The notes under the pieces were generated by a model. That model ran no database searches and was not told the DNA's origin. It saw only the letters and a list, made by a program, of their open reading frames with translations. Made by a program: the position numbers and the translations under genes. A DNA stretch of 64,000 bases. Origin: Ecdyonurus torrentis. Its lineage: Eukaryota; Arthropoda; Insecta; Ephemeroptera; Heptageniidae. The stretch is taken from the NCBI GenBank assembly GCA_949318235.1, contig OX439136.1:5558009-5622008 (forward strand). The letters run 5' to 3'. The number at the start of each line of letters is the position of its first letter. Within the stretch, counting starts at the first letter, position 1. Below, piece after piece: positions 21,604 to 33,807 of this stretch.

Positions 21604-22370
21604 TTTCTTTCAATTATTATTTTTTACTAATTAGTAAATTACTAAATTACTAATATACAAACAAATATATACGTATTAACAATAATAAAAATAAAAAAAC
21701 CTTATATATCGAAAAACAATATTTTTAAAGTAAACTTGCATACAGTTGATTATGCAACATCAAAAACATTTAAATTTTTTAAGAGAAAGAGGGGTCAAAA
21801 GTTCATCTTACGGAAGAAAAAAAAATCTGGCGTGTTTACTGCTTGTTTCTTAAGGAAATTTTGTTATACTTTATATTCTCTGTTTCTCTTTGTTCCCCTT
21901 AAGGTCATTGTGCAATGTTTTCCAGTTTACAAACAAAGACAAAGAAGACAAAAAAAAATGTATCATCACAACAAAATAACGATATGTTTATATAAGCTTG
22001 ACAGTAAAATAACAAGCTATTTTCTTTTTTATAAACAAATAAAAAAATTGTTGAAGGATTTTTTTTGTATCCTTTAAGGTATTCAATAAAAAAAAATCAA
22101 TTTTGAAATATATATTTTATGTTTCATATTTAATAAAGAGATGTGAAATATATTATTTATTTATTATTTTAAAAATTATGTATATAAAAAATTATTTTAT
22201 ACAACGCTTTTTTATTATTTTATTTTAGTCTCTTGTGATTTTTCTTGAAGTTAAATTAAAAATTCTGTTTGTTCGTTTTTATTATTTGTTTCAATTTACT
22301 TTTATTTGTTTTTAGCTTTACTTTTATGCTGTGGTTTTATATACATGATAAAATTTTGTGTGCTATAGAG

Positions 22371-22372
<2 letters not shown>
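21602..22372. other. A+T-rich intergenic DNA
   Basis: A 113-codon plus-strand frame at 21,736-22,077 is rich in Lys, Phe and Tyr. It has no motif or splice context, so I read it as an open frame by chance in purine/pyrimidine-skewed DNA. Confidence 0.45.

Positions 22373-22409
<37 letters not shown>
22373..22409. repeat. (CA)n(GA)n microsatellite
   Basis: Short compound CA then GA array. Confidence 0.95.
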
Positions 22410-22623
22410 CGAATTTAAATAATTGATAAGTATATATTTTGTCTCTTTTTTTTAAGATATGTCGCGTAATCATCTTGCTGGCCGACGAAATTTTTATTTT
22501 TATTCAATCTGTTCTTCTGTGTAATGAGTAATGAGCTCAAAAGTTCTATAATCATTTCTTTCATCGGACAGGCATATCATAATATACAATTACAATGTAA
22601 CGGCCCAGGTTGCATTATTAATT

Positions 22624-22787
<164 letters not shown>

Positions 22788-22814
22788 AGACGTACATAGT
22801 TTACAGTATTACAC

Positions 22815-23190
22815 ACATCGATATTGTTGTGAACAAAATGTCTATCTCATTTTTTGTCCCGCGAAGCAAAATGTCTATCTCGTTTTTTGTCACGCGAATC
22901 AAAATGTATATCTCAAGCGCCATCTCCATAACGTTCGGGAACGAGATAGTCATTTTGCTTACGCTGACAGAAAACGAGATAGACATTTCGTCACCTCAGA
23001 ATAAGAATGTCGTATCTGCAAAAAAAATTGATGCAATTCTGAGCCTTATTTGTTACCAACATAAGGCTCAGAATTGCATCCAATTTTTTTGCAGATACAA
23101 CATTCTTATTCTGAGGTGACGATTTTGCTTCGCGTGATAAAATACGAGATAGACACTTTGCTTTGCAACAAGATTGATATTATACAAAAT
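22815..23190. mobile_element. Element O (copy O1), carrying foldback V
   Basis: Built of 33-base units beginning CAAAATGTCTATCTC and ending TTTTTGTCACGCGAA. About 2.3 direct copies are on the left, with inverted counterparts (ACGAGATAGACA) to the right. GCGCCATCTCCATAACG marks the centre. A second copy with TGTGTAAGTCG in place of TGTCTATCTC is at 39,935. Foldback V is inserted near the right end. Confidence 0.65.
22987..23124. mobile_element. Foldback V nested in O1
   Basis: Inverted repeat GTCACCTCAGAATAAGAATG ... CATTCTTATTCTGAGGTGAC (one mismatch near the inner edge). The inner arms GCAATTCTGAGCCTTAT and ATAAGGCTCAGAATTGC flank a loop of about 13 bp. Total about 138 bp with arm pairing over nearly the whole length. 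Confidence 0.75.
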
Positions 23191-23755
23191 AAGGCAAATT
23201 ACATTATGGGTTATAGTGCTCATACTATTGTCATATTATTATTTTTAATTATTTTACATATTACTATTGATAATTATAAGATACGTATATTTAGATAGGT
23301 AAAATACAGAGAAACTCCTCCCCCAAAACCGGAAACTGCTGGTCAGCAACGTAACAACGGGATTCGTTGAGTAATTATATTATAAATATTTGTAATCAAG
23401 AGTTTTAGTCACCTAAATATCGCTAAATTATTACTTTACAAAATAAAAATTTATGACATAGCTTTTAGTTTTTTATCACTTCAATTCACGGTTTAGAAAT
23501 ATTAAATGACTTCAGACTGCTCGTGCAACTTCATGGAAAAAGGAACATTTTTTAATAACTTCTCATTTAAATTTTATATACTCTAAAAATCAAAATGCAA
23601 CGTAAAATAAAAGTTGAAGAATTGAAGTTTAACTACGTACCATTAAATAAGGATCTACATCATTGGAGACAGTGTACGAAAGCTCTGAAATCACTCGATT
23701 AACATTACAGGTATTTTATACAGAATTAGAATAAATCTTTATATTGCGCAATAAC

Positions 23756-23789
<34 letters not shown>

Positions 23790-24165
23790 TTTTTTTAAAG
23801 ATATGAGCCAATGTTATGTCAATATTCCAATGTCCAATTATTGAAGTAACATTGCTCTGCAAAGATAATATAGCAACAGCATTAATGAAATTTTTTTTTT
23901 TTTATGTGTTATTGGCACTACTTTGAACTAGTTCAATAAGTTGAATGGTATTAAATAAAAGTTGTCTGTTTCTAAAAATAGACCACTTTCAATGAATGGA
24001 TCTTTTGAAATAATTTGAAATATTCTTAATGAATTTCTTATGGAAAAATCGTTTTCTCTTACACGTTGCAACAATTAAAAACATTTCATTGCAAGTGGTT
24101 CGTTAAGGTACGTACCTTTACAAGGATTATAAGTGAATAATAAATAAACAAATGAATGAACCAAA
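23191..24165. other. A+T-rich intergenic DNA with a short (CT)n
   Basis: Holds a CT run followed by poly-T (23,755-23,795). No gene or transposon end recognised. Confidence 0.5.
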
Positions 24166-24309
24166 GAACGAACGAACGAACGAACGAACGAACGAACGAA
24201 CGAACGAACGAACGAACGAACGAACGAACGAACGAACGAACGAACGAACGAACGAACGAACGAACGAACGAACGAACGAACGAACGAACGAACGAACGAA
24301 CGAACGAAA
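24166..24309. repeat. (AACG)n microsatellite, about 144 bp
   Basis: About 36 perfect AACG/ACGA units. The unit contains a CpG, unusual for so long a perfect array in A+T-rich DNA. Open frames (Asn-Glu-Arg-Thr repeats on plus; Ser-Phe-Val-Arg on minus) exist in every phase because the unit lacks stops. Confidence 0.97.
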
Positions 24310-24885
24310 ATTTGTGGTATTCCTCAATTTTTTTCCTTTATTATTATTATTATTATTTTAATATTTAACATATCTCAATTCATACAAATGGAATGCAATA
24401 ATTACGGTAATGAAAAACCGTTTATTTCACAGTTTCAGTAACTCTTTTACTGTAAAGAATTTTACAATGATATATTTTTAAATGAAAAATATTTTAATTA
24501 TTTACATAATTACTCAAAAAGATTGTTAAAAAATGTCAAATTCCATTACCAAAGTATTTAAGTCGTAAATACTATAGATTTAAGAAGAAGAAAAAAAAAA
24601 GAATTTTACAAAGTTGAAATGGTTTAATATTATAGTTATAAATAATAAAATATTAAAACTTTATGTAAAATTAAAATCAAATGAGAATTGTTTTATATAT
24701 AATATTAAACTATATATATATAGTTGACAATGTCTCGAATATTTCATTAGAGAAATTCTTCAAATTTTGATCGGATTTTCTCATGCTTAGTTATGCTTCG
24801 TATACAATACTCGTTTCCAGATTACAAATACGCGGTGACTTTATAACTGAGGTGCGGTCTGGAAATTTTAATTTCAAATAAAGAC

Positions 24886-24890
<5 letters not shown>
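24310..24890. other. A+T-rich intergenic DNA
   Basis: Nothing recognised. Confidence 0.5.

Positions 24891-24956
<66 letters not shown>
24891..24956. repeat. (AT)n microsatellite
   Basis: About 66 bp AT array. Confidence 0.97.
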
Positions 24957-24958
<2 letters not shown>

Positions 24959-25019
24959 CTTAACTTCAGTAAGGTACTGGCAGTTTTTCCAACTGCATTT
25001 TAACACCCCGAATCTTCTG

Positions 25020-25276
25020 AAACCATGTGTGTGTACGAATGGATTCTTTCAAAACGGGTCCGCCACGACCTAGCAATCATTCCGGCATTCGCCTTAGCAG
25101 ACCGATGAAACCGTGGAAACACTCAGTCAGGATGGTTTGCAATGTTGACATTACCTCCCGAATGTCTAAGCAAGCTCCCTGCCATCGCCAGGCTTTTGTA
25201 AAAACCTGGTCGGTGGCAAGGATCGAACTAGCGATCTATTGCATGGAAGTCGGACCCGTGAACCACTAGACCATGA
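25020..25276 (-). mobile_element. tRNA-derived SINE (SINE-b)
   Basis: Minus-strand head with A box TGGTCTAGTGGT (plus 25,262-25,273) and B box AGTTCGATCC (plus 25,220-25,229), resembling a Gly/Glu-type tRNA. It therefore has a different tRNA origin from SINE-a. The body has GTTTCCACGGTTTC, AAGGCGAATGCCGG and GGTCGTGGCGGACCCG, matching the SINE-a body. An 80-codon plus frame runs antisense through it and is not a gene. Confidence 0.8.
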
Positions 25277-26092
25277 AGTATAGAAATAAATTTAAAGTAA
25301 ACACATGGTTTGATGAGAACGCTCGTAATTAATTGACTATATATTTAAGAATAGTATAATATGTGTTTTCGGATCTCTTCATTTCTTCTTTTTATTCTTT
25401 AGCTGATATTTATGCAAGTCTTATTATATTTCAGCCTTTAATTTAGTAGTAAAATAGTTCAAAAAGTATCCATCTAACAGCATTCAAAAACTTTTCGAGT
25501 TTATTTATAAAAATATAAGCTCATTACCAAACTTTAAAAAGGTAAATGAATTAACAAAAAGAAAAAAAATAATGATTTTTCAAATGTTTTTTTGTTTTTT
25601 TCGTTTTTTTTTTTTTTTTCATTTTTTTTTTTTTCATTTTTTTTTTGTAACAACTTAAAAGGTATTTGTTGTTTGCAAACCACACAAAAACCTTGTGCTC
25701 GAGCATTTTGTCTTAAAATATATTACATATTATAGATGTCATGAATTCGTAAAGTTACCTACTTCACAGTTCTTTACCTCCAGTTTGCGAGGTTAGTCAA
25801 GGTTTGAGTGATAAAATATGTTTATGAGAGTGATAGTCCCATCTCATCAATTTTATGTTTTTGGTTGAATTTTATTGAAGCTAGAATCCTTTTCAGCTAC
25901 CTGAGGATAAAATCATAAAATAATAATTTAAAATATGTACATTTATTCTCTAACCGCTTCTTTACCTCTGTAATTTGATTTACAGTTCTGTTTACAGTAT
26001 AGATCAGTCAGTATTTTAGACCTAGGGGAACCATTTTGGACCGTTTATACCTACATTTTAGGGCATAACCGGTCTAAAATGAGCCACAAATA
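25277..26092. other. A+T-rich intergenic DNA
   Basis: Includes T-rich low complexity at 25,580-25,650. No coding or repeat signal otherwise. Confidence 0.5.
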
Positions 26093-26254
26093 TAATTTGA
26101 GAGTGCTCCACTATAAGTCCATTTGATCTTGAAAAATATTTTTTTGATGCAAATGACCTGAAACGGCAAAATCCAAAATTTGGGGTTGATCAGACAATAT
26201 TTTATTTTTCAAGGTCAAGTGGACTTAGGACATTATAGCGGAGCACCCTTAAAT
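26093..26254. mobile_element. Foldback W
   Basis: GAGTGCTCCACTATAAGTCC and GATCTTGAAAAATATT at the left pair with AATATTTTATTTTTCAAGGTC and GGACTTAGGACATTATAGCGGAGCACCC at the right, with small mismatches. About 160 bp; single copy in the window. Confidence 0.6.
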
Positions 26255-26662
26255 TGCCCTTTAAGAGGCTAAAAACCCAAGAGGCCAATCGGTATTAGGA
26301 TAGCAATTCTTATAGCCAATCCGACCCTGTCTGTATTATACACAGCATATTATAATAAAGGCATCATATATATAAAGTTTATTGTCAAAGTTCGGAATTT
26401 ATTGACTTCAAAGGATTTCGGCATTAATGTGGTAATCTTTGTTTATTTAACATTGACCCACGAGCTTGTCATTTCTAAGTTTATATAACAAACAAATATT
26501 TCATTATTAATTAAATTTGATTTAAAATTTATAAATTATTTATATAAAAATTATCTGGTATGAATATTACAAAGAATTTATTTAATTATGAAAATATCTT
26601 GTTATAGAAAATTTTATTTTATTAATATTTTATATCACGTAATTATCAAACGTGATAATTAC

Positions 26663-26663
<1 letters not shown>

Positions 26664-26693
<30 letters not shown>
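26664..26693. repeat. Poly-T tract
   Basis: About 30 T. Confidence 0.9.
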
Positions 26694-26945
26694 GTTAATA
26701 GGAAAATTAAACATTTTCAGTTTTTAAACCAGAAAATGTTGTTAAAAAAGTTATCCAAGTGGAAATTAAAATTCTCTTTTCCATTGTATTTAAATATAAA
26801 AACTAGAAAGAACCAACCTTTCAGTTGCAGATAAATACTGTTCAAATGAAATAATAATTTACATGGGTCAGTAACCAAAAATTATTTTTACAAAAATAAT
26901 TATGAATTTAATAAAGAAACAAAATAATAAAACTTATTTAGTTAA

Positions 26946-27434
26946 GGTGTTATCTCAGATGTGCACACAGGTAGTAGACAGGTGAGTAAAGTTTCCCTTC
27001 ATTCATGTTCGACTACCGCGAAATCATATTTGAATCTGACTGGCTGAGGCTGCCACACCGGCTTAGTGATTGGCTGGCACTTTTACTCTCCTCTCATTGC
27101 ATGAAATGAAGAACTTTGCACTCTGTTATCTCAAAAAGTGTCCGTGAAAAAGCAATCAAAATTTCAGAATCAGTTTAAATTAGCTTAAATTATGCGCATA
27201 CCAAATTTCATTGTGTTCTAAGGATTGCAAAAATATTTCATTTAACATGGGATAAGATAGGCGTTTTCGAATCTCCTATGCTACCCTTGTTATTTTTACT
27301 CGGCTCCTGTTCCTTCGATCCTTATGAAATTTTGTATGTGATACACATACAATAAATACAATTTAAACTTACCCTGAAATTTTGAATGCGTTATAACGGA
27401 CACTTTTGCTGTAATTTACATCTAGGATAACACC
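26946..27434. mobile_element. TTAA-flanked element P (about 490 bp)
   Basis: TTAA at 26,942-26,945 and 27,435-27,438. Ends GGTGTTATCTCAGATGT and ACATCTAGGATAACACC. Unlike the hairpin MITEs, the arms pair only near the ends. A consensus 5' splice site, GACAG|GTGAGTAAAG, lies at 26,980-26,994. No ORF of note. Confidence 0.8.
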
Positions 27435-27591
27435 TTAAGTAAATTTAATTTCTCTATAAAATCTACTTAATTAAAGAAGTAAAAACTAATTTTTTTTAAA
27501 TAAACTATATAACTTAGCATTCACCAACCAATAGAAAATCCCTGGAGGCACAGGTAAAGCAGATGGACCCGTAATTTTCTCATTTACACTC

Positions 27592-27868
27592 TAAAAAAAT
27601 GGTGCATTACTTTAGTTACAAATAATAACTTATGTAAGATAATCACTTTTAAGTTATTATGAGTAGCTAAATTAATGCATTTTAGCAAATTATTAACAAT
27701 AGCTATTTTAACTTAAAATAGCTTTAATAAACTTCAAACAACTTAAATAAGCTATTTTTAATAACTTGCAAAAATGCATTATTTTAGCGTCTCATACTAA
27801 CTGAAAAGTGATTATTTGAAATATATTAGATTTCGTAACTGAAGTAATGCACCATTTTTTAGAGTGTA
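27592..27868. mobile_element. TA-flanked MITE, family C (copy C5)
   Basis: TTTA|CACTCTAAAAAAATGG at the left and CCATTTTTTAGAGTG|TATA at the right. This is the most complete uninterrupted copy (about 275 bp), with the full palindromic interior around ATAGCTTTAATAAACTTC. Confidence 0.85.
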
Positions 27869-27911
27869 TATAGTAATTTATTATCCATTAGCATTGAGCA
27901 ACTATGATTAA

Positions 27912-29748
27912 AGAGGAAGTTCAGGGGTTTAAAAACTATTGATATGCTTTGAGAAGTATCATAAACAGTAGCTTTAAACCAAAATTGCATAAATTTTTTA
28001 CATATTCTAATTTTAATTCGTAATTAAACATTTGATCGCCCAATGCGATAAAAATATTCGGCAACAGCGCGAGGTAGATATTATACTATAGGGAGAAAGG
28101 GAGAGAGAAAAAAAATGTGGCTATGGAGTTAGGAGAAACTCCCAGGTAAAATAAAAAGCAAAAGCACAAATTGTGACAAATAAAATAAATCTCTATTTAC
28201 AGTTATTATTATTTCACTAATATTATTATCATATTCATACTTATATTATATGATTTTATATTTTATTAAAATATACTTATATAAATTCAATAACCATATA
28301 ATATTATGGTAAAATAATAATAAATAAAATTAACTCATACAGTAAAACCTCGATGTAGCAAACTTGAATACAGCAAAATTTCATTATAGCAAAGTAATTT
28401 CGCCAGTCCCACTGAAAATTACATGTAAAAGCATAGGCAAACCCCGTAATAACGAAATTTCGTAGTAGCGAAGTCCAAAAAAGAAAAGAAAAAAAAATCA
28501 GCCAAAATATGTAAAAAAAAAAATAATAATAATAAATACAGACTTTCGTCGATACATCGCTCTCTTTCTAACGACAATTCTTCCAATAATAATAAATAAA
28601 TTTGAATAGGTATAAATGCCATCTCGATCGAATACCTAAAATTACGTGAATAAGTGTTGCTGCAAAAATATTCGAAACTTTGAAAAAAACAAAAAAAAAA
28701 AAAAAAAAAAACTAGTTTTTGTTTTAACAAGTTCTAATAATGCACAAAATTTAAGTTTATATCATCGTAAAAAGCATTTTTTTTTCACACTTGATTACGA
28801 GATTGCTGTCCGCGTAAACAAATAAATTTAGCAAAAAGCCAATTCAATTAAAAAACAAATGTTACGTGTTGAGACTCTACATGATAATATAGTATTTCTA
28901 TCTTTTATTGATTTATTTTTCATTTTGCTCAAAATTTACGTCTATATATCACATTTTAATTAAGTCCATAAATTAATATATGATTGCATGTTGTCGAACG
29001 AACAATAAAAAAAAAATACTGAAAAGAGAAATCTTTGAGTAATCCTTGCAAATATTTAAGTTCCATATTTTTTTCTTTTAATTTTTTATTTTTTTTATTT
29101 TTGCATAAAGTTGCATACTTTACAGGTGCGCAGTACTTTTCTTCTTTTCGCGACTGCATTTATTTATCTAATTTTTTGTTATTGTAGCTCATCTTTCTTT
29201 CACACAGCTTATAAAATACTTATTTTAATATGCGTTAGTGGAGCAAATATCAAGATATATGATATAACTATTTTATATTATAATATATGTGCAAAACAAA
29301 ACAGCCCTACCTGGTGTACCATAGTATAGACGAGTCAGATGCAAAAGCATACATTTGATATTGGCTGTAAATGTCATTTTCTCCTACTAAGCGGGAGAGA
29401 ATGAACCATGCAGCCAATACAAATATCTGCTATTGCACCTGACGCGTACAATACGGATTTGTTAAAAAAAGTTGTAAAAATATTTGTCAAATGTTTAGAG
29501 AAGGTAATATTTTTATCTACCCTGACTGTCGTTTATGTGATGTAGTATTTACGAACTCCCCCCCTCTTTACCTGGAGTGCAGTGATGCCGTCTCGTATGT
29601 TGTACGTCATACTTACGAGAGCAAGCTACCTGAGTGATTTTTTCTTTAATTACCAGAGTGGCGCAGAAAAATAAAATAGGTGTAATTTTTTCTACAATAA
29701 ACATTAGAAGCATTTAAAAAATACTTGTCTAACCCCTGAACTTCCTCT
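27912..29748. mobile_element. Long TTAA-flanked element T (about 1.84 kb)
   Basis: TTAA at 27,908-27,911 and 29,749-29,752. Ends AGAGGAAGTTCAGGGGTTT and AACCCCTGAACTTCCTCT form a near-perfect 20-bp inverted pair. It is the longest or second-longest TTAA element here, but I found no frame resembling a piggyBac transposase. The interior contains a decayed pogo/Tigger-like end (28,341) and an imperfect inverted repeat near 29,320-29,455. Confidence 0.7.
28341..28480 (+). mobile_element. Pogo/Tigger-like end, decayed (tentative)
   Basis: TA|CAGTAAAACCTCGATGTAGC resembles the terminal sequence typical of pogo/Tigger (Tc1-mariner superfamily) elements, followed by related words (AGCAAAATTTC, AACGAAATTTCG). 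No matching right end was found, so only one end is claimed. Confidence 0.35.
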
Positions 29749-29877
29749 TTAAGCGTGTTTTAGAAAATTTACTGAACCAATTACGGCAATTTTTTTTAAT
29801 TAAAAATAAAGAATTAATAATAATAAAGAATTTAATAACTAAGAATCCTAGGGAAAAAATTTAAATGAGGGATACTA

Positions 29878-30185
29878 TAGGGTGTATGCATTCATGTTAA
29901 AGTCGACACCATGTTGGATAACTCAATAACATAGGTGGTATAGGGAAAAAAATAATTTTGCCAGCTTAAAACCACTCTGCAATATTTTTGAGATCATTGA
30001 AGCTGTAAATATGTTGAATGTTGAATTAGTATCTAAAGTATGTGAGAAAAATTACAATAACAAAAAATTGAACGCTTTATTAAAGAAAATTGGCTTAAAT
30101 GAAGTTTGTCCTATGCTGAGCAATGTTATGCACTACTCCAGTATATGGTCTCCAAACGCAATTAATATGATGTCATCCGCTAACA
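29878..30185. mobile_element. Element I (copy I3)
   Basis: Left end CTATAGGGTGTATGCATTC, then CACCATGTTGGATAACTCAA, AGTTTGTCCTATGCTGAGCA and TGATGTCATCCGC at the right. Confidence 0.8.
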
Positions 30186-30564
30186 AATAAAAAATATTAG
30201 CAAATTAAAAGCTCCATTCTATATGTATTACAATTATAAATAAATTTGTATGTTGTTTAAAAATTTATAAAAATAATAATAATAATAAAATGAATAAAAA
30301 AATAAAAACTGCCAGTTATATTCATATTTGAAGAGATAGAGACAGATATAATTTTTAAATATAAAATTATATCTGTTTTTGAATTGTATTTATTTCACCT
30401 CAATGATGCATAAATTTTGTTATTTGTAAATTTTCATTGTTAAAAGGCTAAAATGGGAATTACGTGTTAATAATTTTACTTTGATAATGTTATAAATATT
30501 ATAATCGAATTATTCCAAATGTATGATTTTCATATACAGAAAAATATAATATATACCTGTTTTG

Positions 30565-30600
<36 letters not shown>

Positions 30601-31057
30601 AAATTTTCCATCTGAATGATTTATAATACAAAAAGCATTTTCACAATAATTATTCAATACCTCTTACTTTGATTAAATCATATTTATTTGTTTATTATTA
30701 ACAAATTATTGATATTTTATATTTTTATTGATATATATAAATTTTACGGTCAATAACTATTTTGTTATAAGTTTTATTATTTCTATTTAATATTTATTTT
30801 ATTGTATAATATTGTATTTATATTTATGACTATAATTTTTTATTGTTTTTCATGGATTTATATGTATTAGCACGATAGCTGAACATAGATAACATGGTGG
30901 AAAAAAATGCTCCCACCATTTTTTTCCAGCTTTATACTAATATAAAACACTAGTTGAAGAAGCGGTGTTAGTTGTGCCCTTTATATAAAAGCAGCTAAAA
31001 CTAAACTTTGTTAACGTTACCTAACAATGTGTGTCTAACAAAATGTTGTTTCTATAA

Positions 31058-31060
<3 letters not shown>
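30186..31060. other. A+T-rich intergenic DNA
   Basis: Contains a (GA)n run at 30,568-30,598. Near 30,895-30,925, ATGGTGGAAAAAAATG and CACCATTTTTTTCCAGC form a short hairpin. No gene recognised. Confidence 0.5.

Positions 31061-31091
<31 letters not shown>
31061..31091. repeat. Poly-A tract
   Basis: About 31 A. Confidence 0.9.
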
Positions 31092-31094
<3 letters not shown>

Positions 31095-31594
31095 AATAAA
31101 ATTATAATTTAGAAACATAATTTCGTTTTGAAAGTTTGGTTGATATTCATTTTTCCACGCTTATACCTTGTGGCACAAATTACATGCACATGAGTAAATT
31201 AATTTTCAGTACTGCTTTTTAACAGTTAATCTATAGAGCTAAGACTCCTCTTTAGTATTGTGAACATTTCGTAGTTTTGCATGGTCAAAATTGTGAGCCA
31301 ATTCCTGTGATCCACTTGAATATATAAAAGGGGATCCACATGTGTGTACTTTCGTATAGGCAGTTCACACATGTTGTGATCATCAATATGCCCACTTCTA
31401 TACACGTATCCCTCGTTGTGAGTGAAGATAAAATATATAAAATAATGATATAACCAGTGCCTGATAGTCACGAGTTAATGAAAAATGACGGTGACCTAAA
31501 TAGTATATGTAATTTAATGTATAAACAGATAAACAAAAAATTAGAACACAAAAAAAGCGTTGACAAGATTGTACGCACACAGTTTTGCAATGCT
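31092..31594. other. Unassigned A+T-rich DNA
   Basis: Overlapping short frames on both strands (31,226-31,651) show no motif. The last bases before the R element read GTACGCACACAGTTTTGC, a sequence that recurs in variant form just before the TTAA at 32,126. This suggests an unnamed repeat end. Confidence 0.4.
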
Positions 31595-31598
31595 TTAA

Positions 31599-31816
31599 GT
31601 ATTGTGGAATCAACGGTTATGACGTCACTATACTGTATATTGAAATTTTAACGATAAAAACGTTAGTGATGTCACAAGCGTTGGGACTGAATAGAAATAT
31701 TATAGATTTGTAACGGCCAAGTTCAACGTTTATTCCATTGGGATTCTAACGCTTGTGACGTCATTTACGCTTTTATCGTTAGATGGTCAACGTCATAACC
31801 GTTAATTCCACAATAC
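31599..31816. mobile_element. TTAA-flanked MITE R
   Basis: TTAA at 31,595-31,598 and 31,817-31,820. Ends GTATTGTGGAATCAACGG and CCGTTAATTCCACAATAC. TGACGTCA at 31,620 and 31,755. The right TTAA is shared with the adjacent element A2. A decayed relative lies at 32,730-32,800. Confidence 0.82.
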
Positions 31817-31820
31817 TTAA

Positions 31821-32125
31821 AGGCGTAGAACACCTTGAACAAAAAAGTTGTGTAATATCCTAACAAACCTGAAAATCAACGTTGATATGGGCGAAGTCAT
31901 TGATTTCTAATTGATTTTCCATTCACAAAAATTCCACTGGCGGTCACTGACGTCACAGCTCGCCCGGTTTAAGCGCGCGTAAAACAAGCAACTGTGACGT
32001 CAGTGACCGCCAGCAGCATTTTGTGAATGGAAAATAAATTGGAAATAAATGACTCCGGCAAAATCAACGTTGATATTCAGGTTTTTTAGGATATGTTTCA
32101 AGCTTGTACACAGTTTTACATAGCT
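31821..32125. mobile_element. TTAA-flanked MITE, family A (copy A2)
   Basis: Shares TTAA 31,817-31,820 with R and TTAA 32,126-32,129 with A3. TGACGTCA at 31,948 and 31,994. The outermost part of the right end differs from other A copies (AAGCTTGTACACAGTTTTAC), so the right terminus may be recombined. Confidence 0.8.
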
Positions 32126-32129
32126 TTAA

Positions 32130-32194
32130 AGGCGTATAACACCTTGAACCAAAAAATTGTGTAATATCCTAACAAACCTGAATATCAACGTTTG

Positions 32195-32198
<4 letters not shown>
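32130..32198. mobile_element. Family A, truncated left arm (copy A3)
   Basis: AGGCGTATAACACCTTGAAC through CTGAATATCAACG, then cut off at the (AT)n array. Confidence 0.75.

Positions 32199-32252
<54 letters not shown>
32199..32252. repeat. (AT)n microsatellite
   Basis: About 54 bp AT array truncating A3. Confidence 0.97.
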
Positions 32253-32257
<5 letters not shown>

Positions 32258-32729
32258 CAGGTAAAGACTACAAGGTTTTTGAGATATAAGCCATATAATA
32301 TATGCATCTAAATACAACTCATATAAGATGAACATTTATTTATAAATAGACAAGAACTTAATAAAAAGAGTGGAATTGTTTGTTACGGTGTTTGTATACA
32401 TTATTGATTTATTTCACTCGATATTATTCTTTCACTGCTATTATTAATAACACACTAAAAAATTAGTTCAAAACTTTTTTCTAAAAAATTTTGCAAGTAA
32501 TGTCAAAATTTTATTAGCTGATTCAATATATTTTACATCAATTTATAGAAAAGAAAAATAATGATTGTTTTTAAAAGCTTTTTATTTATAAAATAATGTT
32601 GTAATTATTTCTTAACTTTATTATTTTAATGTAATTTTTCACCCTTCACTTGTGTATACTCTTTCATAGAAAAATTTTAATCTTTGCGTTTACTGTAAGA
32701 CAATAGAGTAAAATTTTATATGACACTCT

Positions 32730-32805
32730 TAACGGTTATGACGTCACGAAGTTTTAAAAATTTAACGGAAAAATGTAAGTGACGTCATAAGCGTTAGCAT
32801 CGTAA
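32730..32805. mobile_element. R-like relic
   Basis: TTAACGGTTATGACGTCAC (TGACGTCA 32,739) and AAGTGACGTCATAAGCG (32,780) form a short inverted pair related to R. Confidence 0.55.
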
Positions 32806-33344
32806 AGAAATAAACGGCTAACTACGCTGTTCTTTGATTTTTTTTTTCTCGTTTGATTTTAATTGAAAATAAACGCGTTTTATTCAGTAAAATGTCAACG
32901 TGTAGTTATTTATTATCATCGTAACTTGATTGTAATTCTACATAACATAAAACATTACAAAACTGCCAGTAGAAAAATGTTTCTATCCTTTTTTATTTTT
33001 TTTTTCCCGTATATAATAACCCTTTAAAAATTACTGTGCTGCTTGTTACATACATTGATTTCAAAGAAAAAAAACATGAAACAATATCATACAATAAAAA
33101 CATGTCTGTGGTTTATAAAAAAAGAAAACATATATGAATGGTCTGGATATTTTTTTGTTTATATATAAAATACAAAAATAATAAAATATATAGATGTAAT
33201 ATAAAATAGTGTAAAAAAATAATATTTAATTAGGAAAACTCTATATTATATATTCTAGAATATGAATATTATATCTTATATTTTGATAATACGTGTGTAT
33301 ATGTGCTTCTTTAGAAATAGTAATTTCATTTTGTAGTGGTTTTG

Positions 33345-33347
<3 letters not shown>
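32806..33347. other. A+T-rich intergenic DNA
   Basis: Nothing recognised. Confidence 0.5.

Positions 33348-33390
<43 letters not shown>
33348..33390. repeat. (CT)n microsatellite
   Basis: About 43 bp CT array. Confidence 0.95.
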
Positions 33391-33391
<1 letters not shown>

Positions 33392-33807
33392 AAAGACTGT
33401 TATATATGAAATTTAATTAACTATATATATTCAAGCTATTTCTTTGAGCATTGTCACAATGTCTCAAGTATAAACACACAACAATGACTTATAATTATTA
33501 TTATTATTGTTATTACTACTTTATTATTATCTAATGTTATATTCATATATGTTTAATATAAATTAAAATTTAATATTTCATTATTATAAATATAATTAAA
33601 TATTTTTCTGTATAGTTTTATAATATACATTAGTTTTTGCAATATATACTTATTTTAATAATATATGTGTGTGTGTGTGTGTGTAATTCATTCATAATAA
33701 TCATAACATAAAGCCCACTGTATATTAAAACCTATTGTATTATATTATTCTAAAAGCCTGACATAATATATAATAAATTAGATCTGATATAAAAAATGCA
33801 TTTCATG
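33391..33807. other. A+T-rich intergenic DNA
   Basis: Contains a short (GT)n at 33,668-33,684. No gene recognised. Confidence 0.5.

Noticed and set aside
24127..24368. Long open frames across the (AACG)n array on both strands
   Set aside because: The tetramer lacks stop codons in all frames; these are repeat artefacts, not genes.
26000..26345. hAT end CCAATCCGACCCTG at about 26,321-26,334 with possible partner near 25,996
   Set aside because: The right end resembles the CAGGGTCGG group, but the left end and the 8-bp flanks (TCTGTATT against TCTGTTTA) do not match well enough.
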